From Sphagnum compactum (Eukaryota > Bryophyta > Sphagnopsida > Sphagnales), in the NCBI GenBank assembly GCA_965153455.1, contig OZ234493.1, positions 22,062,213-22,126,212 on the forward strand: a DNA stretch of 64,000 bases. Direction: 5' to 3'. How positions within the stretch are numbered: the first letter of the stretch is position 1; the number at the start of each line of letters is the position of its first letter. Below, one piece after another: positions 37,501-47,284 of this stretch. A program made the position numbers and the translations under genes. The notes below the pieces were generated by a model that was not told the origin of the DNA, did not search any database, and saw only the letters and a list, made by a program, of their open reading frames with translations.

Positions 37501-40500
37501 TAGTCTGTATATGTTGTTCTACCAACACAGGAACCCTCCAAGAAATCTGTCAGCCAAACACTTTCTACAATCCCATACCTTTCCTATGTTCATTCTCATT
37601 AGGTCTATAACCTCCTCAGAGTTTTGCTGAAAGTAGCAGTACGTACCTCATGAAACAGAGCAGATCCAGATCCCAGACTCCCATCAGCAAAAGCCTTGAC
37701 ACCGCCAACATGCAACCAATGGCTGACAGGGGATCTCCTCTGCTCGACCAATGCCTGCAGGCATAACCAGATGTACTGTATGCCTTGTCCCTTGACAGAA
37801 ACTTGGTTCACTATGTACAGTAGATTATGACTCCAGGACATGTAATGGGACATTAATAGAATTTCCTGATCAGTGAGACAGCATTCTCCTCATGCAGTAG
37901 ATCCCAGACTAGTCTGATTTTACACTTTGAAAACTTCTCTTCAGGTACAGCTTGGGAGACTCACTGCAACAGCAGGCCAGGTCTCCAGTGGTAGAAATGC
38001 AGACACCCTCACACACATGGTCCCAGTTGCCTCTGCCCACATGTAGACATCTGACAAAAAGAAAATGCACAAAGAAGATAGGGGTATAGTCTTTGCCCTG
38101 ACCAGTAGGTTCTTGATAAACCCCGAAGAAGTCCTTCAGAGCAATATAATTGTGACTTCTCCTGTATTCTTAGTTGATTCCGACATGAATTTGAGGACAT
38201 ACAAGGATATCTTAACATAACAAAAAGAGTTGGAAACTTGATACCATTAAAATCATCCCAAGCTTGCTGTGCAGGCTCCCCTGGGCTAAAACGCCCAAAA
38301 TCTACCACAGAGGTCACACCTCTGGCCAAGGCGAGTTTGCCTGCTGCAATCAGTGCTGCCCTCCGCTCTTCAAGTGATGGTTTAGGAACAAAACGAGTTA
38401 CAAGGCTCATTGCTGTGTCCACAAACACCCCTGTTGGAACTGCAGAAAATACAAGTTGATCATCATCCAAGAGCAAGGGCAGCTAAAAGCTGATATGGCC
38501 TTGCTAAGCACATTACAATGTCTATGTGAACAAATATAGATGTCCTTCCCAGCAGAAAAAGAAGATAATATGATGACAAAGGTGCACCTTGATTGTCCGA
38601 TCACTATGTTTAATCTCACACTTGCAGTAGGATAGTGTACACAGAAAATGTGCACTCTCTTGCTGCTTAAGATGTCAATGTGCAACCAAAAGTCAGTTTC
38701 AAGAAATGTACCCCCATGGATATCCTTCTGGATGGTGCCCCCTTGTGGCTCAGGTGTATCTTGGGTTATGTTAGCCAATTCCATTGCCACAGAGTTTGCC
38801 AAACACATGTGCCAATCTTGTCGACAAACCCACACCTGCAATGGTCAATGCATTCACCAGTTGGCAGTCACAAGTGACAATCTAGTGAATTCCAAGCCTA
38901 GACTCTGCTGCTTGCCTAACAAAGACCATCAGGAAAAATGATAAGTCTACCAGTGTGTGAGCAATCAGCAAATCGTACTTCAAATGTGTTGCCAATAATC
39001 TGTTGCAACAGTTCTTCAATGTCTACTTCTCACTCCAACTGTTGAATCTATTTTTCCTGAAGGACCATAATCTTTCCTCATGGAAACACCTATAGGCTGC
39101 TGTAGTGTAGCTAAAGAGATCATCAGTAATTATCTGATTGCAACATGCAACTTGTTATAACTTACAGGATGGCTCACTGTCGCACTATCGATCCATGAAG
39201 CTTTTGGGAGTTCCCCACCCCAATTCTCATTGTTCCAGTTTGATCCAAGGATCCAGTGTCTGTTCTTGGTGCCTGCAACATCACATTAAAACTCTTTAAG
39301 TTGTCAACACGTCACAGGCAAATCTTTCTAAAAGGAACTTGATTGTGACCATGACATCATGACTGGTGTCTAGATTTTATGGACAAATCTTTCAAAGATG
39401 CTCATAATCATACATCTCTAAACTTCAGACGCTATTCCATGACCGATAGATCTACAATGAAGCCAACATAAGTTTGAGACCTTGTGCAGCAAGCCTGAGC
39501 TTGGCTGTAAATTGAGCACAACTGTGTACACCTCCAAGATCAACATGTCTCATCTGTCATGGCAATCCCACCAAGAAACCGATATCAAAGAGATATGCAG
39601 TTCTCAAGCTCCATACCAGCTCTGACAGACCAGCAACTTTCATTAAGACTAGAAATTACAGATGCAACACAATTCAGTCTCTCACAAGATGTGTTGTCTC
39701 TCCTTACAAGAATATATTGAAGCTACTGTTTTATGACTTCACCTTTCAATGCTAAGCATGAACAGCTGTGCAGTCAGATGACCTTCTGGGCACAGAAGTA
39801 TGATCACTCACAGGTTATGTCTTCTCACATACCATCAGCCCACCAGAAATGAAATGGACATGTGAGTCGATAAATCCTGGTACCACAAATCTGCCACCCA
39901 AATCCACAACCTTTGTTTTTGTGCCGATGACTGCAAACTGTTTCAAAAGAACAAGTCATGGATAAGAGAAACCGTGTCTAATGAGAAAGTCAATCATTTT
40001 TCAAGGGGCTGTATAACAGCAGTGGTCCCTTGTCTACATGGAGAGCATTCGTGGTGATGAACCAGCCATGAGGTTGGTAAATCAGAAACAATGTCAAGCC
40101 TTCAAATTGCAGGTTACTGACCTGAATTTGACTGGAGTTGCCAATCTTGGAAACTTGGCCATGAACAACTGCCATGAATTCTGCCCAGGGTTGCCTAGGG
40201 TTTCCTGTCCAAATTGTAGCATTCACATACACAATATCTGCAGTCTCGTCTTCCTCCCATCGCAAGGCCTTCTTCAGATCTTCCTTCAGGCCCAGATAAG
40301 TATCTGGGTTCAACAACCCTGCACATACAATTTCTAGCAGAATGAATTTGACAACTTTGTTGATTACATCTTCGACATGTCACCTGTGCGAGAAGGTGAA
40401 GTGGCGATGTTTTGCAGAGGGCTGTATGTCTCTGGCAAGTGTGAGTGACATTCATAGCTCAGTAGGTAGCCCACAGCCATAGCAATATGCTTAGGGTTTG

Positions 40501-41053
40501 GAGCTGGCCATCTTCTGCTAGAGAAGCTGTCTAGAATTGAGGATTATGTTTGAAGGGGGATAATACGTCCCTCATTTTTGGGTGATGACAGAGCCTGCAA
40601 CATTCGAGCTGTCCATGATCCAAGACTGCCACGAATTCAGCGAGACATGAGAAGGACCTTCATCGCTTCTCAGTAACAAGCTCATGACCCATGAGCACAT
40701 GGTGATATCTATTTTTCTTGAATCGAACGGAGGACATTTTTCTTCCGACACGCTAAACAAATCCCCTAATCCGATTTTTAAATTCTTTTCCTTTAATCTG
40801 GGCTCCTTGCTATATAATTCAGCTCCTTGTGAATAATGTCTCTTAAACAATCAGTTCACCAAAAGCATTTTGCTTTTATCCCCTGCTCTTGTCTTCTTCA
40901 ACCAAATCGGACTTTTTGTCCTTGAAGCCCGAAATCACAAGCTTCCGTATGTAAAGAAAGCAGGAAGAGGCATTCACCTACGGAAACGGACGAAATGACA
41001 ATCAACACTGGCAGCAGCAGCCCCTGGAGCATGAGCAGGCCGCAGCGACCCAT
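34573..41053 (-). CDS. LAF3-like amidohydrolase fused to a BioY domain
   Basis: The fifteen exons (minus) are 41053-40978, 40318-40122, 39937-39833, 39553-39481, 39272-39166, 38835-38712, 38439-38245, 38050-37965, 37754-37647, 37446-37351, 37200-37102, 36818-36744, 36569-36438, 36117-36002 and 35311-34573. All junctions are in phase and give 775 residues. Residues 1-25 form a hydrophobic signal or anchor. Residues about 45-582 match the YtcJ/LAF3 amidohydrolase_3 family. Expected metal ligands are present: FIDSHVHF (His117, His119), [10 protein letters not shown] (Lys341), VAVHAIGD (His393), IEHAQHL (His425) and LGSDWP (Asp489). Exon 15 carries the hydrolase end ([14 protein letters not shown] ... 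VLATYIGG) and continues with no intron or stop through a short linker into BioY (about 610-760): [39 protein letters not shown]. Arabidopsis LAF3 acts in phytochrome A signalling; BioY is the biotin-binding part of bacterial ECF transporters. The fused function is unknown. Confidence 0.93.
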
Positions 41054-42433
41054 GGTGAGAAGCCCCACGAAAGATATGTTAAAAGACTGACGGCAGAGTG
41101 CATTCCAATCACTTCTGCAGTCGAACTTCAGATTGCAACTCAGTGGACTTGTTCAAGGAGAAGACAATCTCAATCACAGGCACAAAAAAAAGACCGTAGA
41201 ATTCTTTGCGCGCCAGCGCACTAAGACGTCAGCCTAACCACGGAAAGGCTGCCTAGCAACACACTGCAACAGCGTCTCAGCTCCTCTCACCGGCCCCTGC
41301 TATTGACTAGGTAACTGGCGAGAGAGAGCAGGTTACCGGACATAACCGTTATGTATGAGCGCCTCGAGTGTAGGTTAGGGAAGAGTTATGAGGTTCAGCC
41401 AACTAACAACCAAGAACTTGCAAAAAGATCTTTTTTAGCTTTCAAAATGTCAGAAGGTAGCAAAATATGTAATATAACCAGGGACCTCTTGCCCAATTAG
41501 CGAGCTGTCACGTTATCGAGATGCTCCTTCAAACAATCAGTGCAAAGACTTCCATCTCCATTTGGCCGAACAACTCTCTGGTCATCTCCCTCACTAATTT
41601 GCCCGGGTCTCTCCAACCCAAAGAAGAAGCTTATGTGAATGGAATTGAACTATTTGTAAAAATGTTGAAATTTTCATAAAATAATTTTTATCGAAGAGAA
41701 ATTTTTTTTTGTGAAGGAAAATAGAGAGTCTATGGGAATATTCAAGAATATTTTTTAATTTTTCGACTATGGAATGTTCAAATTTAAAATTAATTATTTG
41801 ACAGACATGTGTTGAAGCTGGCCTTTGTGCTACGCTATGTAAGGTGTCTTCGTGCTCAGAGATTCCCTTGTCTGAGGGCATTAGCCCCACCGTAAGATGC
41901 TGCAAAAAGAATATTTTTCTTCCTCTATGGCCAAGATCTGTTCTCCGAAACGGCGAAAATATGGCTAAAACCAGAGGATGCGAAGATAGCGCGGCGAAAC
42001 CACTGCAATCCGCGCTGCTTCCATCTAACGGCTCTTATCCCAGAAGTTGCCGACATCGACGGCTGCTGTCGGCCCTTGAGATTGTGGCTCAGCATCTGGA
42101 TAAGGTCCCCATCCTAGTGGCCGGCCTCTCGAAAAAGAGGCTCCACATCCCATTTAGATGGCCCCCAAATATCCGATGTGTCGTTTTCTGATTGGTCTGA
42201 AAGTTTAGCCTCTGGAATTTGGGCTTCACTTTTTTGGCCTTTGTTTTTGGCATTCAGGAGGAGTTATGGCTATGGTGGTCAATGCTGCATCTGTGTGAGA
42301 AGAGAAGCTCCCTTTCACAGTCTGTTTGACAACTCCGAGCTTCGCAAGCTTGTAGTTTGCGTGTTGCGTTTCTTCGAGAGGGGTGGTGTGGTCGTAACGA
42401 GCTTGATTTTGCAGCTGGAGGATTGATTTAGAG
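41054..42433. promoter_or_regulatory. Divergent promoter region (fusion gene / LHCA3)
   Basis: The start codons of the amidohydrolase-BioY gene (minus) and LHCA3 (plus) are 1.38 kb apart, head to head, with no gene between. On the LHCA3 side an I-box-type GGATAAGG lies at about 42098-42105, and a CCAAT box in reverse (attgg) at 42191-42195; both elements are typical of light-regulated antenna genes. A gacgtca core (ACGT) lies near 41226-41232 on the other side. Whether any element serves both genes is not visible. Confidence 0.5.
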
Positions 42434-44987
42434 ATGGCGGCCGTTGCTGCGACGGTGCAAGTGCAGTCCCTTGGCACAGTCTGTGTGCAGGGCTCGTCAT
42501 CTAGACTGCTGGGAGGCAAGCCTTTGTGCCTTGCTCCACTCCCCTCTGCCTCAACCCGAGGTGTTTCTCTGGTCGTGCGCGCCGGCTCTGGCTTGCCTTC
42601 TCCCACTAAGGTAAACTCCTTTTGCCCCCCGCCCCTGCAACCCGCCCTTCGCTTCTATTTCGATTCTGTTTGGCAGTCTGAATCCAGATGGAATTCTTGA
42701 GAGTGCCAATCTGCGCGATTTCCACATTTTCAGATATTTTTCTCGTAGCTTTAGCTCAAGATTATTGAACTTTGAACCCGAGCACGACCTCAGTTTAGAA
42801 CTAGGTAGAGGTCCCCTGATTTTGGGTCGGGTTTTCGGTTCTTTTCGCTTGTCTTTCTTCAATTTCTCTTCTCAAGTTTGTAGCTACTAAATCTGCTAAT
42901 TGATAGTGAAGTGAGCTTTAGATTAGACCATTGGTGAGCGGTACTAATGGACTTGCCTATTTCTCATTTTGGAGATTTGGTATGCTCGTTTGCCTTTGGC
43001 GGTACGCTGTTTCAAGGAACATTATTCCCGGTTCTCTCGCTTTGGGTTTTCTTGGTAAACTGTTGTTCCATGTTCAGTTCAAGGAGGCTGGATTCTTGGT
43101 ATGGCGGATATTGCAGTTTCCACCTCTCATGATTTGGAGAATTTGTTGTATTTGTTTTTCACACGAAGTTGGAGATTGTTGGCTTGAAGTTGTCTCTCTG
43201 AGTCTATACAGTACAGTAGAGGTGTCTAGTTCTCTGGTTGTGGCGTTCTCTGATTCGCAATTTTGAAAGAATTTCTCATTTGTTTGTGTCAGTTGTGAAG
43301 CCAGGGAATGTTCGCTTCACTGTTGGCTCCGTGTGGTTTCTGGGTGCCTTCTAGTAGCAGATGTGTCCAATTCAGGGTGTAGCAATATATGTTCATTGCA
43401 ACACTGAAGAATCAACATTCCAGATAGCCTGGCAAAGGCTTGCTGTGTTTTCAGGTGTTGGGTATGTCTGTAGGTGGAATGAGTTGTGGGGGTGAAATTG
43501 TCTTGTTACAGGATTCAAACAGGGCATTGATCTTCGCTTCCAAACAGAGTCTCTCTTATCTTGATGGCAGGTACAGATTACCACTTCCTCTTAAGGCCCT
43601 TTTATGTGACACTTCCAAAGATTCCAAAGATATGTATATCATTGTTCCAATTAGGTGGCAAAATCCTCAGATTTGTCTTCTTCGGTAGATTTCCTGACAC
43701 ATAACTTCTTCCTCATGCTAGTCAGTCTTTAAGTAGTTTATGGGTACCCCACTGTAGCCATTTTTGCCAACTTCCACCTCTTCACCATGTGTAAGTCAGA
43801 TTTTTTTTCATTGTCTTGTCCAGTCTCTTGTGTGTCCCTTTTTCAATCTAAGTTATCCTTAGCAAGAAGGTTTCTAGATAATTTTTCTATTTTCAAACAT
43901 GCCTGTTATCTCTGACTTCATGTATCAAGACCAAGACTCAATTATGAGCTGAATTGTTGTGTTCAAAGCTAGAATATCCAGGAGAACACAAAAAGGAAAA
44001 AAACCAATAAGAACCAAACAAAAAAAAGGCAGGAGAGAGGATAAACTTTAACAGGATACGTTTAAGAGAATGATCTTTTCAGGAAAAATTGGCCATTCAG
44101 GATCAAGAAGCCCTTGAAATAAACAATTTTGAAGAATCCAAAAGCAGAAATCTGCTATTTTCCCTCTTTGTGGATGTGTTGTCAGATCTGAAATCTCTTT
44201 GACCTTATGAGTAGGTCATCTCTCAGTTATATTGTGGCTGACTTCTATCATGAGCATTGAGAAGTTCTCAATACTCATGAAGATATGTTCTTGTTCCAAT
44301 TGAAGTGAGACAATGACTATCTTGACATTCTTTAATCTAACAAGCTGTTTTTGCATTTTCAGTTTGCCAGGAGACTATGGTTTTGATCCACTGGGTTTGT
44401 CCGACCCAGATGGTGCTGGAGGTTTCATTGATCCCAGCTGGCTGTCATATGCGGAAATCATCAATGGCCGGTTTGCCATGCTTGGAGCTGCTGGTGCAAT
44501 TGCCCCAGAGATCCTGGGGAAATTAGGATTGATTCCACAAGAGACTGCACTGCCATGGTTCAAGACAGGAGTGATACCACCAGCGGGGACTTATGACTAC
44601 TGGGCAGATCCTTTCACATTATTTGCGTTTGAGATTGCCCTCATGGGATTTGCAGAGCACCGCAGAGCTCAGGATTACTACAAGCCTGGATCCATGGGCA
44701 AACAGTACTTCTTGGGTTTTGAGAAATTCTTGGGAGGCTCTGGAAACCCTGCCTATCCTGGTGGCCCTATCTTCAACCCTTTCGGCTTTGGCAAGAATGA
44801 GAGTGAGCTTAAGGACTTGAAAATCAAAGAGGTGAAGAATGGGCGGCTGGCCATGCTTGCAATTCTGGGCTATTTCATTCAGGCCATATTCACTGGTGTT
44901 GGGCCTTTCCAGAATCTGTTGGATCACCTTGCTGACCCTGTGCACAACAACGTCCTTACCAACTTTAAATTCCCATACTTATACTAG
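42434..44987 (+). CDS. LHCA3: Photosystem I chlorophyll a/b-binding protein LHCA3
   Basis: This is a thylakoid antenna subunit of photosystem I. Exons 42434-42610, 43512-43570 and 44363-44987 join in phase to 286 residues, slightly longer than the Arabidopsis protein. Residues 1 to about 50 are a Ser/Ala-rich chloroplast transit peptide ending near VVRAGSG. Exon 2 encodes [13 protein letters not shown], an LHCA3 signature, continuing [15 protein letters not shown]. Helix B carries [15 protein letters not shown], with the chlorophyll-ligand Asn (about residue 113) in place of the usual His that LHCA3 and LHCA4 use to tune far-red-absorbing chlorophylls. Later landmarks are [47 protein letters not shown], and the last helix [18 protein letters not shown]. 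Stop is TAG at 44985. An I-box and a CCAAT motif lie upstream. Confidence 0.97.
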
Positions 44988-45469
44988 TTTTGTGTAATTT
45001 GCTGGAATTTGACGAAATATCTCATGAATGAAGACTGCATGTTCTGACTGTAATGTGTACTGCACCCACCCAAATGTAAATTTCTTCCTATGTCAACACC
45101 CACAATGAATGTCTTATGCCATTTGTATTAATATTTCTTATTTGCTGGACATTGAGTTGCTGTGTGTTGATCGGCAATGCTTACAAGTTACAGTGTGACA
45201 GAATTAGGTGGTCTTCAACCTAGCACAAACTATCGGAAATTTTTACTGAAGACTTATGTTACAGCTACTGTCGACCCAGGATTAGGATTAATACCTACAT
45301 CAAATGTGTTGGGTAGGGTTGATCACCGTAGGTGTGTAGGGGGGATCTTGGTTCTCATGCAACAGGCAGCAGGCAGGAGTACTTGACTGCTGTTTAGTTG
45401 CATCAGGATTAGTCACTTGTCTCCACAAGACATCTGGAAATGTGTCAAGAGAGGCAGGCATTTTGGAAA

Positions 45470-46180
45470 TCTGTTACTGGAAATGTGTCAAAGAGAGACC
45501 TGTGCATTTTGTGAAAAATGTGGAGAGTCAGACAGGCTGAAAATGTGTCAAGAGAGCTCCACTCAGCCAGGAAGTCATCAAGAAAATTATCATCTGAGGC
45601 CTGCACAACCTGCAATCAAAACTTGAAAGACAAACAGTCTGGAAACATGTCAAGAGAGCTTTGTTCAGTGAGGAAGTCATCAAGAAAATTATCACCTGAG
45701 GCTTGCACAGCCTGCAATCAAACTTGAAAGGCAATCAAAAATTTGTTGAAAGTCAGACAGTCTGAAAATCTGTCAACAGAGCTTTGCTGAGCCAGGAAGT
45801 CATCAAGAAAATTATCATCTGAGGCCTGCACAACCTGCAATCAAAACTTGAAAGACAAACAGTCTGGAAACATGTCAAGAGAGCTTTGTTCAGTGAGGAA
45901 GTCATCAAGAAAATTATCACCTGAGGCTTGCACAGCTTGCAATCAAACTTGAAAGGCAATCAAAAATTTGTTGAAAGTCAGACAGTCTGAAAATCTGTCA
46001 ACAGAGCTTTGCTGAGCCAGGAAGTCATCAAGAAAATTATCATCTGAGGCTTGCACAACCTGCATTTAAACTTGAAAGGCAATCTCTACTGTCTGAAAAT
46101 GTGTTAAGAGAGCTTTGCTTAGCCAGGAAGTGATCAAGAAAATTATCATCTGAGGCTTGCCCAACATGCAATCAAACTTC
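45470..46180. repeat. Higher-order tandem repeat, alternating 102/123-bp units
   Basis: The core gaagtcatcaagaaaattat (one copy reads gaagtgatcaag) occurs at 45571, 45673, 45796, 45898, 46021 and 46127. The spacings are 102, 123, 102, 123 and 106 bases, so the true unit is a 225-bp pair present twice, plus partial units. The extra 21 bases contain caatcaaaaatttgttgaa. Both spacings are multiples of three and the minus strand stays open for 68 codons twice, giving near-identical predicted peptides, but I see no gene signal beyond this. Confidence 0.9.
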
Positions 46181-46539
46181 TTCTGCAAAATCTCCTCTGT
46201 GCACGGCCTTTTCCCAGGTGTCGTTCCTTGAATGGCTAGAATATTTCTACGAAACGAATGGATTTTTGTGTATTTTCTATCTTCGCTCAATCTCCAATCC
46301 CTTAGATAGACATGCAGCTCCAGATTCTGTATACGCGCAAAAACCGACTTCTCGAGAATAGAATATAACGTTTTTTTTAGCAAAAACTGCGCAAAATGTC
46401 AAAACTCATGAGAATCTGGACGTCTGGACAACCTGAGGTCGAAAGTCATCCGCCGGCTGGACAAAGAGGGCATGACGAGTGACGGATTTTTCCTTTGGTT
46501 AACTTACCACCAGTTTTCCTTGCATCACCTCTGCGTGGT

Positions 46540-47284
46540 GCTACCATTGTTGTTCCGTCGCTGGTGTCTACACGAAACTCCGTTCGATTCTGGTTTCGTC
46601 ATCATGATTACTTTGGAGGCAAGGTGTTTGTTGCTCAATTTTTTCCGCTCTTCGGAGTTTTGACGAGAATTGTCGGGACGAGTTGAAGTCTTGTAAGGAA
46701 AGTTGGAAACCTGCGACCAAGTGCAGAAACGAGCCACTCCAAGGTACTCCTCTTCTTTGATCCACCGTTTATCAACCTCATAACACAACTGGTGCACAAG
46801 AAACTTCTAATTTTTTCGGCTTCGTGGATTTGTTCTCTCGAAACATATTTAACAGAGGGCTTGATAAAGGATGCAACGGAATTTGGGACCTGCTCGTGAC
46901 TGATCAGGTATACTGAAGTCATGACCGGGTGCCCAGCACCATCGGATCACTTGTGGCCCTCTCTCCCACATCCTCGTGCACACCCTTTGGTGTGCGTTTT
47001 TGCGAAACTTCAGAGATGAAATTTGTGTTTTTCTTATTACTTCGTTGTTCTAGTGAGCTATTCTACACGTTCATGAAACCCTCTTTCCTACATACGACCT
47101 CGTTGATCTCACGGCTGATCAGTGGAATACTTGGTTCGAATAGTCAATTGTTGAGAAATGCACAGATGCGTTACATTCCGAACTGGTTGCTGAAAAGCGT
47201 TGCATCATGTATTGCGCAAATGCGCATGGATGCAGCTATGGCTTATGTTGATGTTCAGTTTCCGTATCTGTGTAGGCAACAGGC
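46540..47284 (+). promoter_or_regulatory. Duplicated upstream region of kinase 1
   Basis: From about gctaccattgttgttccg (46540) to the start codon this region is clearly similar to 62747-63306 before the second kinase gene. Shared blocks include gtacctcttc-like, aactggtgcacaagaaac-like, agggcttgataa and gagaaatgcacagatg. It is probably promoter plus 5' leader, possibly with a leader intron. Short open frames in it are not conserved between the copies. Confidence 0.55.

Noticed and set aside
45528-45959. Two near-identical 68-codon minus-strand frames as a gene family
   Set aside because: They are produced by the 225-bp higher-order repeat; there is no other coding evidence. Kept only as a finding about the array.
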